Positions 34,317 to 46,160 of a stretch of 64,000 nt of DNA are shown piece after piece (positions within the stretch are counted from its first letter, which is position 1; each line of letters starts with the position of its first letter). Source of the DNA: Tragulus kanchil. Its lineage: Eukaryota > Chordata > Mammalia > Artiodactyla > Tragulidae. Location: assembly GCA_022376925.1 (NCBI GenBank), contig JAIOJX010000004.1, positions 177,597,501 through 177,661,500 on the forward strand, written 5' to 3'. The position numbers and the translations under genes are program-made. The notes beneath the pieces were generated by a model. It had not been told where the DNA came from, ran no database searches, and saw only the letters and a program-made list of their open reading frames with translations.

Positions 34317-34454
34317 TTAAATTCTTTTTTAGTGTCATCTATAATGGATTTATCTTTGTGTGTCTTCTACCCTTCTTAATACTTAAAATATTCAGAATGA
34401 GTCAGCTCTTGTGAGGTTTTTAATTCATTATGGAAAACTAGGTTTTGAAAATAT

Positions 34455-36732
34455 GCATTAGAAGATGGTCTTGCAGGTTTGTGGGTTAGAAAAGGATCCA
34501 TCCATTCTGAAGAAGGGAGGGTAAGATACTGGTTGCTTTTTACTGATGCAGCCGTCAGCCTGGAACCTTCTCTAGTAAATCATTAGCTGCATCAAATAAA
34601 ATGCTCAGCTGAAGTTCCTGCAATCTCGCAGTTACTAAACACTCTTGCTAAAGAGAATTGCAGCCCCAGTGTCAGCAGTCGAATCATTTCCTGTTCAGGC
34701 TTTCAGGTGGGGAACTGTCTGAAGCTGCATTCCTGTAAGGTTGGTTATAAAGAACATGCCTTGTTGGGGGCGAGGCCTTGGTGATGTGAAGTGACAGCCT
34801 AGCAAGTGGGGGCTGGAGAGGCTGCCTCAGGAACCGGGACTAACCAGGCTTTGAGGCAGAGATCAGGATCCCCAAGCCCACTCCCATGGGGCCACCTGAC
34901 GCCCGCTCCTCTGGGCACTCAGATATGTGCTGAGCTCACCCCGGCCCTGGGCCAGGCAGATGGCACATTCCTGCCCCAACCTTCGGAGGCCTGCCAGGCT
35001 CCAAAGCTAGCCTTGGAGGCGCGGCTCTGCTCTGGCATGGACAGCCTGAGGGCCTGCCGTTTGTCCAGTGTCTGGTCCTTGCCCGTGGAGGGGACGCCAT
35101 GGGACTTGGTTTGGTCTCTGAGTCCACTTAGGGCCTGGCACAGACTCCCCTTCCCCTTGTCCTACCCCAGAACTACCTCTCAGAGATTCCTCCAGACTGG
35201 GGATGACCCAGGGCTGGCTTTTGAGATGCCAGGGCGCCTCTCCCACTCTTCCCCCAGCCTGTCGTCATTGACCCGCATTTCTAGGTTTGACTAACCCTTC
35301 CATCTGGGAAAAGGTGGGAGCTGCAGCTTAGGCTGCAGCCCTCATCTATTTGCTTCCGTGCGTCCCTTGGGCTGTGCAGAGGAAGTCTGGGTGTGATACA
35401 CTACTTGGGCTTCACCTTCCCCCTTCTCCCTCAACCCCCCCCCCCGCCCTTTTCCTGTTGCCCTTTTGATTTTTTTTTTAATCTGATAACTGAGCCTCTC
35501 CTCCCCCCACTCACTCACCAAATGGAGTCTCCGAAGCTATTTCTGTCAGTTTAATGATCCCCAGCTGTTGCTATAGTTTGGCTGCTTTCAGGCCGGAGAG
35601 CATTAGAAGATGGTCTTGCAGGTTTGTGGGTTAGAAAAGGATCCATCCATTCTGAAGAAGGGAGGGTAAGATACTGGTTGCTTTTACTGATGCAGCCGTC
35701 AGCCTGGAACCTTTCTAGTAAATCATTAGCTGCATCAAATAAAATGCTCAGCTGAAGTTCCTGCAATCTCGCAGTTACTAAACACTCTTGCTAAAGAGAA
35801 TTGCAGCCCCAGTGTCAGCAGTCGAATCATTTCCTGTTCAGGCTTTCAGGTGGGGAACTGTCTGAAGCTGCATTCCTGTAAGGTTGGTTATAAAGAACAT
35901 GCCTTGTTGGGGGCGAGGCCTTGGTGATGTGAAGTGACAGCCTAGCAAGTGGGGGCTGGAGAGGCTGCCTCAGGAACCGGGACTAACCAGGCTTTGAGGC
36001 AGAGATCAGGATCCCCAAGCCCACTCCCATGGGGCCACCTGACGCCCGCTCCTCTGGGCACTCAGATATGTGCTGAGCTCACCCCGGCCCTGGGCCAGGC
36101 AGATGGCACATTCCTGCCCCAACCTTCGGAGGCCTGCCAGGCTCCAAAGCTAGCCTTGGAGGCGCGGCTCTGCTCTGGCATGGACAGCCTGAGGGCCTGC
36201 CGTTTGTCCAGTGTCTGGTCCTTGCCCGTGGAGGGGACGCCATGGGACTTGGTTTGGTCTCTGAGTCCACTTAGGGCCTGGCACAGACTCCCCTTCCCCT
36301 TGTCCTACCCCAGAACTACCTCTCAGAGATTCCTCCAGACTGGGGATGACCCAGGGCTGGCTTTTGAGATGCCAGGGCGCCTCTCCCACTCTTCCCCCAG
36401 CCTGTCGTCATTGACCCGCATTTCTAGGTTTGACTAACCCTTCCATCTGGGAAAAGGTGGGAGCTGCAGCTTAGGCTGCAGCCCTCATCTATTTGCTTCC
36501 GTGCGTCCCTTGGGCTGTGCAGAGGAAGTCTGGGTGTGATACACTACTTGGGCTTCACCTTCCCCCTTCTCCCTCCACCCCCGCCCTTTTCCTGTTGCCC
36601 TTTTGATTTTTTTTTTAATCTGATAACTGAGCCTCTCCTCCCCCCACTCACTCACCAAATGGAGTCTCCGAAGCTATTTCTGTCAGTTTAATGATCCCCA
36701 GCTGTTGCTATAGTTTGGCTGCTTTCAGGCCG
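34455..36732. repeat. Tandem direct duplication 9 (offset 1143-1145 bp)
   Basis: 34455-35595 recurs as 35600-36732. Copies carry identical 162-codon frames (34806-35294, 35949-36437). They differ in homopolymers, such as the C tract near 35437, which is longer than at 36575. Confidence 0.95.
34540..35440. other. GC-rich non-repetitive intron block
   Basis: This block shows no recognised repeat family and is clearly more GC-rich than the surroundings. The frame at 34806-35294 starts at GTG, lacks any domain, and is interpreted as chance in GC-rich DNA. It may be a conserved regulatory segment, but that is inference only. Confidence 0.4.
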
Positions 36733-38745
36733 CGGAGAGGCAGAAGAGCCAGAGGGGTCCTGCCTGTGGTCTCGCACAGCGTGTCAACCAGGTCTCACGC
36801 ACTTCCCAGAAACAGCTGCAGGGAGACTTCTTAGGGAGGAGTGTTATTAATATTGGGATGATTTGAAAGTGTAGGAGGAAGGAAACTATAAGCTGGTATC
36901 TGGGATGTTTTAAAAATAAGCATTCTGAAAAAACAAAAATAAGCATTCTGCTGAAAGGCGTGGCTCCCTCTACATCACTCAGACTCAGGCAGATGCGGCA
37001 TATGGTCTCTGGGTAATCGGTTGGTCACTTAGCATTCTACGTCCATTTTAGCTTTGGAGCTGGACTGTCCCCTCTGATCCATGGTGTGTGTTGAAGAGCC
37101 AAGCGTCTAAATAAAAAGGAGGTTTCTGTGACGGGGAAAACAGAGAAATAATTCCTGAAGTGGCTAGAAGGCATTGATTTCAGTTCTGTTTTCATTTAAT
37201 GCTGGTTTGTTTCGTAAAATTCTGTGTGAAACCTGCAGTCATGAAATGTTCCACTTGCAAATCTGACCACGGAAGCTTCAGGAAATACAGAGTTGCAGTT
37301 GTCCTAACAACCTGACTGCCCGTGGAGTTCCTCGCACGTTTCTTTGGGGATGTCTTCACTAAACGTGGGGATGGGGTGTGGGAAAGCCCTATGGTAGTTA
37401 AATGGCTCCTGAATTATAACAGACTGTCTTTTCTGCTCTTGAGATTTTAACCCTTCCAGCAGTTTTAGCTGATAGACTTGGCAGCTTCACACCTCATATA
37501 CTCCATGGGATTTAATTTTATCGATCTCATGCTTCTATAGAAAAGAATTTTGCAAAGTAGCCCTTACCAAAATTTATTTAGAAAAAGAGACAAATCTTTA
37601 TCTTACCTAGGATTTGATGGACGTGAGTCTGAGCAGACTCAGAGAGACAGTGAAGGACTCCTCAACCCCCGCCCTTTTCCTGTTCCCCTTTTTGATTTTT
37701 ATTTAGTCTGATAACTGAGCCTCTCCTCCCCCCACTCACTCACCAAATGGAGTCTCCGAAGCTATTTCTGTCAGTTTAATGATCCCCAGCTGTTGCTATA
37801 GTTTGGCTGCTTTCAGGCCGCGAGAGGCAGAAGAGCCAGAGGGGTCCTGCCTGTGGTCTCGCACAGCGTGTCAACCAGGTCTCACGCACTTCCCAGAAAC
37901 AGCTGCAGGGAGACTTCTTAGGGAGGAGTGTTATTAATATTGGGATGATTTGAAAGTGTAGGAGGAAGGAAACTATAAGCTGGTATCTGGGATGTTTTAA
38001 AAATAAGCATTCTGAAAAAACAAAAATAAGCATTCTGCTGAAAGGCGTGGCTCCCTCTACATCACTCAGACTCAGGCAGATGCGGCATATGGTCTCTGGG
38101 TAATCGGTTGGTCACTTAGCATTCTACGTCCATTTTAGCTTTGGAGCTGGACTGTCCCCTCTGATCCATGGTGTGTGTTGAAGAGCCAAGCGTCTAAATA
38201 AAAAGGAGGTTTCTGTGACGGGAAAGCAGAGAAATAATTCCTGAAGTGGCTAGAAGGCATTGATTTCAGTTCTGTTTTCATTTAATGCTGGTTTGTTTCG
38301 TAAAATTCTGTGTGAAACCTGCAGTCATGAAATGTTCCACTTGCAAATCTGACCACGGAAGCTTCAGGAAATACAGAGTTGCAGTTGTCCTAACAACCTG
38401 ACTGCCCGTGGAGTTCCTCGCACGTTTCTTTGGGGATGTCTTCACTAAACGTGGGGGATGGGGTGTGGGAAAGCCCTATGGTAGTTAAATGGCTCCTGAA
38501 TTATAACAGACTGTCTTTTCTGCTCTTGAGATTTTAACCCTTCCAGCAGTTTTAGCTGATAGACTTGGCAGCTTCACACCTCATATACTCCATGGGATTT
38601 AATTTTATCGATCTCATGCTTCTATAGAAAAGAATTTTGCAAAGTAGCCCTTACCAAAATTTATTTAGAAAAAGAGACAAATCTTTATCTTACCTAGGAT
38701 TTGATGGACGTGAGTCTGAGCAGACTCAGAGAGACAGTGAAGGAC
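36570..38745. repeat. Tandem direct duplication 10 (offset 1087-1089 bp)
   Basis: 36570-37658 recurs as 37659-38745. It overlaps the end of duplication 9 by about 160 bp, so the poly-C-to-ggccg segment occurs three times (near 35436, 36570 and 37659). Mismatches concentrate in the first 60 bp of copy 2. Confidence 0.95.
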
Positions 38746-38822
38746 AGACAGGCTCGGCGTGCTGCGGTCCATGGGGTGCGGAGTTCGAGCACGACTGAGC
38801 GATTGAACAATGGCAGCAAAAA
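38698..38822 (+). mobile_element. BovB LINE 3' end fragment
   Basis: The reading MDVSLSRLRETVKDRQ then RRAAVHGV resembles the C-terminal tail of the BovB polymerase protein, followed by the BovB terminus (cacgactgagcgattgaaca). A second copy is 39853-39977 (duplication 11). Confidence 0.8.
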
Positions 38823-39317
38823 AGAGTTGAGAAATTACTGTTTACTTAAGTATCATGGAGAACTTTACACAAACATTAGAATTTTCTGATTGTGCTTGTG
38901 TATTTTTTAACCCATTTTACCAGATTTCTAATTTCTGATCACCTCTGTCCTTCCTAATTCTTCCCCTAAATTTTTTTCATTTAAAAATTATTTTAATCAG
39001 AATTTGCCTCCCCCCCTCCCCCCGCCAAGTCGGTTACGTGAACGGTCATTAATTATACAAACAGTGAAAATTAATTTCAGAAATGTCAAGAAGCTGAATA
39101 GGAAGTACTTTAATAGGAAAAAACCCTAAATTTCCAAGTATTTACAGTTTGCAATCTGTCTTCTGCAGTTAGAAAAGATCACTTCAAGCGAGAACTACCG
39201 AAAATGAATTGGTGAGTCTCAGGCTTTTGAGGACGGGAGTTTTGATTTATTTTCTTAATTTATGTATGATTATTAAGGTTTTTGCTGTGACTCTGGCATT
39301 AAATATGAAAAGTACAG

Positions 39318-39471
39318 ATGTTGGGTCAGACCAACCTGTATTTGAACTCTGGCTCTGCCTCTTACTAGCTGTGTCAATTGTTACCTAAGCTCTTTGAAAC
39401 TCTTCTGCTTCATCTACAAAATAGTTAGTACATGCCTTAAACAGCTGCCTAGATTGAAAGAGTCACTGTTG
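39318..39471 (+). mobile_element. MIR SINE (seen three times)
   Basis: tgtatttgaactctggctct, gcctcttactagctgtgtca and gcttcatctacaaaatagtt follow MIR order. Duplications 11 and 12 repeat it at 40475-40628 and 41580-41735. Confidence 0.75.
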
Positions 39472-40724
39472 AAAGTAGTACACTTGTGATTTCCACTTGC
39501 AAATCTGACCACGGAAGCTTCAGGAAATACAGAGTTGCAGTTGTCCTAACAACCTGACTGCCCGTGGAGTTCCTCGCACGTTTCTTTGGGGATGTCTTCA
39601 CTAAACGTGGGGATGGGGTGTGGGAAAGCCCTATGGTAGTTAAATGGCTCCTGAATTATAACAGACTGTCTTTTCTGCTCTTGAGATTTTAACCCTTCCA
39701 GCAGTTTTAGCTGATAGACTTGGCAGCTTCACACCTCATATACTCCATGGGATTTAATTTTATCGATCTCATGCTTCTATAGAAAAGAATTTTGCAAAGT
39801 AGCCCTTACCAAAATTTATTTAGAAAAAGAGACAAATCTTTATCTTACCTAGGATTTGATGGACGTGAGTCTGAGCAGACTCAGAGAGACAGTGAAGGAC
39901 AGACAGGCTCGGCGTGCTGCGGTCCATGGGGTGCGGAGTTCGAGCACGACTGAGCGATTGAACAATGGCAGCAAAAAAGAGTTGAGAAATTACTGTTTAC
40001 TTAAGTATCATGGAGAACTTTACACAAACATTAGAATTTTCTGATTGTGCTTGTGTATTTTTTAACCCATTTTACCAGATTTCTAATTTCTGATCACCTC
40101 TGTCCTTCCTAATTCTTCCCCTAAATTTTTTTCATTTAAAAATTATTTTAATCAGAATTTGCCTCCCCCCCTCCCCCCGCCAAGTCGGTTACGTGAACGG
40201 TCATTAATTATACAAACAGTGAAAATTAATTTCAGAAATGTCAAGAAGCTGAATAGGAAGTACTTTAATAGGAAAAAACCCTAAATTTCCAAGTATTTAC
40301 AGTTTGCAATCTGTCTTCTGCAGTTAGAAAAGATCACTTCAAGCGAGAACTACCGAAAATGAATTGGTGAGTCTCAGGCTTTTGAGGACGTGGGAGTTTT
40401 GATTTATTTTCTTAATTTATGTATGATTATTAAGGTTTTTGCTGTGACTCTGGCATTAAATATGAAAAGTACAGATGTTGGGTCAGACCAACCTGTATTT
40501 GAACTCTGGCTCTGCCTCTTACTAGCTGTGTCAATTGTTACCTAAGCTCTTTGAAACTCTTCTGCTTCATCTACAAAATAGTTAGTACATGCCTTAAACA
40601 GCTGCCTAGATTGAAAGAGTCACTGTTGTAAGGGTATCCAGACTAGTGACCACAGAGTAGAGTTCAGTGTGTTTGATTTCTCATTTCTTATGTCTCCATT
40701 TCTTTCTCAAGGCAAGTCTTTTCT

Positions 40725-41325
40725 TCTTCTTTTTTTTTTGCCTGTAAGTTGTCGTCGTTGTTTTTTTAAAATTAATTTATTTATTTTTGGTTATTCTGAG
40801 TGTTCACTGCTGCTGCAGGCTCTTCTCTAGTTGCAGGGAGTGGGGGCTCCTCTCTAGCTAAGGTGAGCAGGCTTCTTGTTGTGGTGCCCTCTCTTGTGGA
40901 ACTTGGGCTCTAGGGCACATGGGCTCCATAGTTGCGGCTCCAAGGCTCTAGAGCACAGGCTCCATGGCTGTGGCTCATGGACTTTGTTGCTCTGCAGCCT
41001 GTGGGATCTTCCCGGATCAGGGATCGAACCCGTGTCTCCTACGCTGGCAGGCAAGTGCTCCACCGCTGAGCCACCAGGGAGGTCCCCATTGTTTGTTTTT
41101 CATCTGTCTTTATTCTTTGGCATGTGTGGGCCTCCCACGCGGTGGCCTCTCTCGCCACAGAACACTGGCCCTGGGCACATGCACTCCAGAGCGCTGACTC
41201 GCAATTGGACACACTGGTCCAGCCACTCCTCGGCATGCAGGATCTTCCTAGGCCAGGGATCGAACCAGTGTACCCTGCACTGCAAGGTGGACTCTTTACC
41301 CACTGGACCATCAGGAAAGCCCAGG
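40725..41325 (-). mobile_element. CHR-derived SINE A interrupted by a CHR-2 element
   Basis: The head and body lie at 41090-41325 (gtgtgggcctcccacgcggt to atcaggaaagcc). CAAGTCTTTTCT at 40713-40724 and 41327-41338 is a target-site duplication that spans the CHR-2 element at 40768-41087. The latter therefore inserted later, in the SINE tail. The copy at 41832-42430 belongs to duplication 12. Confidence 0.7.
40768..41087 (-). mobile_element. CHR-2-type SINE (nested)
   Basis: ctctagttgcagggagtggg, tccatagttgcggctccaag, gggatcttcccggatcaggg and accgctgagccaccaggga are CHR-2 hallmarks in reverse. The second copy is 41875-42194. Confidence 0.85.
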
Positions 41326-41874
41326 ACAAGTCTTTTCTAACTTTGGTGCCTTTGCACTTGCTAGTTCTGCTGCCTAGAACACACTTTCTCTAGATCTTTT
41401 CATGGCTTCTTGTATTATCTGGGTTTCTGTGTAAGAGTCGTCTCTCTCCTCAGAAGGGCCTTCCCTGTGAACTGGGTACAAAATGACCACCCAGCCTCTC
41501 CCTCCTCTTATCCACTGTACTTTTCTTCGTATGATTATTAAGGTTTTGCTGTGACTCTGGCATTAAATATGAAAAGTACAGATGTTGGGTCAGACCAACC
41601 TGTATTTGAACTCTGGCTCTGCCTCTTACTAGCTGTGTCAATTGTTACCTAAGCTCTTTGAAACTCTTCTGCTTCATCTACAAAATAGTTAGTACATGCC
41701 TTAAACAGCTGCCTAGATTGAAAGAGTCACTGTTGTAAGGGTATCCAGACTAGTGACCACAGAGTAGAGTTCAGTGTGTTTGATTTCTCATTTCTTATGT
41801 CTCCATTTCTTTCTCAAGGCAAGTCTTTTCTTCTTCTTTTTTTTTTGCCTGTAAGTTGTCGTCGTTGTTTTTTT

Positions 41875-42430
41875 AAAATTAATTTATTTATTTTTGGTTA
41901 TTCTGAGTGTTCACTGCTGCTGCAGGCTCTTCTCTAGTTGCAGGGAGTGGGGGCTCCTCTCTAGCTAAGGTGAGCAGGCTTCTTGTTGTGGTGCCCTCTC
42001 TTGTGGAACTTGGGCTCTAGGGCACATGGGCTCCATAGTTGCGGCTCCAAGGCTCTAGAGCACAGGCTCCATGGCTGTGGCTCATGGACTTTGTTGCTCT
42101 GCAGCCTGTGGGATCTTCCCGGATCAGGGATCGAACCCGTGTCTCCTACGCTGGCAGGCAAGTGCTCCACCGCTGAGCCACCAGGGAGGTCCCCATTGTT
42201 TGTTTTTCATCTGTCTTTATTCTTTGGCATGTGTGGGCCTCCCATCACAGTGGCCTCTCGCCACAGAACACTGGCCCTGGGCACATGCACTCCAGAGCGC
42301 TGACTCGCAATTGGACACACTGGTCCAGCCACTCCTCGGCATGCAGGATCTTCCTAGGCCAGGGATCGAACCAGTGTACCCTGCACTGCAAGGTGGACTC
42401 TTTACCCACTGGACCATCAGGAAAGCCCAG
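41875..42430 (-). mobile_element. Second copies of CHR-2 and CHR-derived SINE A
   Basis: 41875-42194 repeats the CHR-2 element and 42198-42430 repeats the SINE head and body, both through duplication 12. The SINE body here has the normal cctcccatcacagtggcctc form. Confidence 0.85.
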
Positions 42431-42439
42431 GACAAGTCT

Positions 42440-42795
42440 TTTCTAACTTTGGTGCCTTTGCACTTGCTAGTTCTGCTGCCTAGAACACACTTTCTCTAGA
42501 TCTTTTCATGGCTTCTTGTATTATCTGGGTTTCTGTGTAAGAGTCGTCTCTCTCCTCAGAAGGGCCTTCCCTGTGAACTGGGTACAAAATGACCACCCAG
42601 CCTCTCCCTCCTCTTATCCACTGTACTTTTCTTCATATAATATACCACTGGAAATTATGTATAACTATGTTTCCCACAGTAAAGCATGTATTGTGTGAGG
42701 GCAGGGGTGTCGTCTGTCCATTGCTGATGTGTCACCTGGCACAATGCCTAGCATATAGCAGGTGCAAGATAAATATTAGTTTGATTAATGAATGA
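42440..42795 (+). mobile_element. L2 LINE 3' end
   Basis: ttggtgcctttgcacttgct, agaagggccttccctgtgaa, gtgagggcaggggtgtcgtc, cacctggcacaatgcctagc and a final gattaatgaatgaatcaa give the complete L2 3' end. Its left part also appears at 41335-41528. Confidence 0.85.
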
Positions 42796-43112
42796 ATCAA
42801 CCCCAAATCTCCATAGTACCAGGGAGGACCCCCTGGCAGGTTGCAGAGAGGCAATTGTACCAAGAAGCAGGCACTCTCTGCCTGTTTGGAGTGGATGTTC
42901 CTGCACTGAGTGCCAAGTGGGCAGTGGGCCTGTGGAGCTCCTGGGGTCCTTCCAGCCTCCAGCAGGAGTCCCTCTGAACCACCTTTAGTTATGAGTGGCC
43001 CCTGTCATCTTATAGTCTCTGTTTCTGCTGGAATTTGAATAGAGGGAGCCTTTTCAGTTCTAGAAATCTGAAATGCCATATACTATTTGCTGAAAGCACC
43101 TGGACTTTCCCC

Positions 43113-45284
43113 TGGTTCATAGGAATGTAGTTTTTTTCCAGCCATGTCATGCATATAACACGGTTAATATGGTGTCATTTTTAAACACGCGGAACTGATA
43201 TGTTTTGTGGAAGAAGAGAAGCACAACGTGTAGTAGTGGTTCAAAGCTCAGGTTGTCGATTGAGGTGGAGCTGGGTTCCCGTTTCTGCTCTCCATCCTTA
43301 CCTACCCTGTAACCTTGACTAATTGCTTAATTTCCCTAATGTTCAGTTTCCTGTCTACAAATAGCAGAATAATAACATTTTCTACATAGCTTTGTTTCAA
43401 GAATTAAATAAGATGATGCATGCATATTTTCACCATTTTGTAAGTGTTATTACACAATATGGACCCCCTTTAATTTCATGTTTTAGTACTTCAAGTTAAA
43501 TTTTCATAAGCTTATCTTTTGCAAATTATCAGGTTTACCAACTGCATCACTACCTGTCTCCCTGCTGGTAGTCAGATTAAAAGAAGATGTTTATCTTTTT
43601 TTTTTTTTTTTTTTTTGCTAATATTATTTCTGATTTCTAAAGCATATTATCTGAGAAATATTTTTAACTCATGTTTATACACTGTTTAGAGAGATAAAAA
43701 AGACATGGGATTGTAAAAGGGTTGAATGAGCATATCAGTAAAATAGTCAAACTTGAAATCTCATAGATGATTTTGGTATGTATGATTTTAAAAAGAGTTA
43801 GGTATTCCTGTCTTCAAGTCTTCAGCAACATTTTTGTGTTTATGACAGAAATCATTTTATAATTTGAACTTACTAAACCATTATAGTTTATTGTTCATAA
43901 CTAATCGTTTATAGGAGTTAGTAATTCCTGTCCAACACATGGTAGTACTTCAGTTTGAAAAACCTGATTCTTGATATGTTTTAGTAATTGATTCATATCT
44001 TTTTCTAAAAGCTTCAAGGTCAGATGGGTTTTCAAATAAACTTTATTTTGGACTAATTCTAGACTTGCAGAAAAGTCGCACAGCTGGTACAGAGTTCTAG
44101 TATACCATTCACCAGTTGCCCTGAATGTCAGCATCTTACATACCTGTGGTACATTTGTCAAAACTAAGAGATTAACATTGGTTACACTACTAAGGCACAA
44201 CCGTTTGGTTCATAGGAATGTAGTTTTTTCCAGCCATGTCATGCATATACACGGTTAATATGGTGTCATTTTTAAACACGGAACTGATATGTTTGGTGGA
44301 AGAAGAGAAGCACAACGTGTAGTAGTGGTTCAAAGCTCAGGTTGTCGATTGAGGTGGAGCTGGGTTCCCGTTTCTGCTCTCCATCCTTACCTACCCTGTA
44401 ACCTTGACTAATTGCTTAATTTCCCTAATGTTCAGTTTCCTGTCTACAAATAGCAGAATAATAACATTTTCTACATAGCTTTGTTTCAAGAATTAAATAA
44501 GATGATGCATGCATATTTTCACCATTTTGTAAGTGTTATTACACAATATGGACCCCCTTTAATTTCATGTTTTAGTACTTCAAGTTAAATTTTCATAAGC
44601 TTATCTTTTGCAAATTATCAGGTTTACCAACTGCATCACTACCTGTCTCCCTGCTGGTAGTCAGATTAAAAGAAGATGTTTATCTTTTTTTTTTTTTTTT
44701 TTTTTTGCTAATATTATTTCTGATTTCTAAAGCATATTATCTGAGAAATATTTTTAACTCATGTTTATACACTGTTTAGAGAGATAAAAAAGACATGGGA
44801 TTGTAAAAGGGTTGAATGAGCATATCAGTAAAATAGTCAAACTTGAAATCTCATAGATGATTTTGGTATGTATGATTTTAAAAAGAGTTAGGTATTCCTG
44901 TCTTCAAGTCTTCAGCAACATTTTTGTGTTTATGACAGAAATCATTTTATAATTTGAACTTACTAAACCATTATAGTTTATTGTTCATAACTAATCGTTT
45001 ATAGGAGTTAGTAATTCCTGTCCAACACATGGTAGTACTTCAGTTTGAAAAACCTGATTCTTGATATGTTTTAGTAATTGATTCATATCTTTTTCTAAAA
45101 GCTTCAAGGTCAGATGGGTTTTCAAATAAACTTTATTTTGGACTAATTCTAGACTTGCAGAAAAGTCGCACAGCTGGTACAGAGTTCTAGTATACCATTC
45201 ACCAGTTGCCCTGAATGTCAGCATCTTACATACCTGTGGTACATTTGTCAAAACTAAGAGATTAACATTGGTTACACTACTAAG
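43113..45284. repeat. Tandem direct duplication 13 (offset 1090-1093 bp)
   Basis: 43113-44194 recurs as 44206-45284 with 11 unmatched bases between (gcacaaccgtt). Four small differences lie in the first 100 bp of copy 2; the rest is almost identical, even a T tract of more than 20 bases. Confidence 0.95.
43255..43450 (+). mobile_element. MIR SINE
   Basis: gctgggttcccgtttctgct, taaccttgactaattgctta, gttcagtttcctgtctacaa and aattaaataagatgatgcat follow MIR order. The second copy is 44345-44540. Confidence 0.75.
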
Positions 45285-45400
45285 TAAACTCCAAGCTTTG
45301 TTTAGATTTCATTTGTTTTCCCATGATGTCCTTTTTCTGTTCCAAGATCCAGTCTAGGATACCACAGTGCATTTAACATCTGACTTTTAGATGGTGGATC
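45125..45400. mobile_element. Possible old L1 3'-end fragment
   Basis: gactaattctagacttgcag, catcttacatacctgtggta and ttccaagatccagtctagga resemble old L1 untranslated sequence. A partial copy at 44040-44194 is cut by the junction of duplication 13. Confidence 0.4.
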
Positions 45401-46044
45401 AGTAGGATCTCAGGGAAAATCAGCCTTCCTTCTCTCTCCTCCACTTCCTCCTTTTTTGTCTTAACTCCGGATCTGACTTTTAGCAGGGCCTCCTTCTCTC
45501 TCTGACAACAGATAAATAGACCTTTCTGGATCTTTTAAATGCGATATTGGTATGGACAGCTCAGAATTTCAGGAGTGTGCTTTGAACATTTACTGTATGT
45601 TTAATTTTATTAATGAATGTGGGCTGATTCTAATAACCTTTCTCTGTCGCTCGCTCTTTATACATACCAGGTTGTCTAGAGTCTGGGAACAGAGTGTGCT
45701 TTTTCTCTCAGTGCGTGTCCCAGAACTGCCTTCCAGCAGGAAGCAGTTCTCCTCTCCCCTTACCTCTACCCCTTCCCCCTGCCCTACACAACTTGGGATG
45801 CGATTTTAAACAAGGAGGTTTTTTATATAAGGCCCTTTTACTCTGCAGAATAGAGCTTCTCATTGAGGGTGTGGTACCAGGTTACACTACAAGCAGTTCT
45901 TGCTCCTCTCCAAGAGAAGAGCTGTCTCATGTAAAGGCCTCTAGTGAGACGTTCATAGTCTATGTTACAGTTTTCCAAAGCACTTTTTCCCACACGTGAG
46001 GAGTTTTTTTTTGAGCTTCAAAGGACAGGGGTTATTTTTCCAAA
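45400..46044. other. Intronic sequence without a recognised feature
   Basis: Two overlapping frames (45552-45809 and 45694-45999) have no domain. No repeat is recognised. Confidence 0.45.
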
Positions 46045-46160
46045 TTGTATTAAAATGAGAAAAACTGAGGCTAAAAGAAGTCAAGTGACTTGATGAGGTA
46101 GCAGTAGGGCCGGGACTGGAACCCGTGCCTTCCCATTCTTTCATATTTTTGGTCTACCTT
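46045..46160 (-). mobile_element. MIR SINE fragment
   Basis: aaaactgaggctaaaagaag, tcaagtgacttgatgaggta and gggactggaacccgtgcctt are antisense MIR. The second copy is 47146-47240. Confidence 0.65.

Larger units (their letters stand above)
38335..40628. repeat. Tandem direct duplication 11 (offset 1156 bp)
   Basis: 38335-39471 recurs as 39491-40628, with 19 unmatched bases between. The start overlaps duplication 10 by about 400 bp, so ttccacttgcaaatctgacc occurs three times (37250, 38335, 39491). Confidence 0.95.
40421..42634. repeat. Tandem direct duplication 12 (offset 1106-1108 bp)
   Basis: 40421-41528 recurs as 41529-42634, overlapping duplication 11 by about 200 bp. In the SINE body the copies differ around 41137-41155 and 42244-42258 by a few bases. 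This is the fourth consecutive duplication of a chain that runs from 34455 to 42634. Confidence 0.95.

Noticed and set aside
34806..35294. 162-codon open frame, repeated at 35949-36437, as a possible new gene
   Set aside because: It starts at GTG, has no recognisable domain, lies in GC-rich intron, and its second copy is part of a tandem duplication that copies flanks as well. Conservation between the copies is therefore not evidence of coding.
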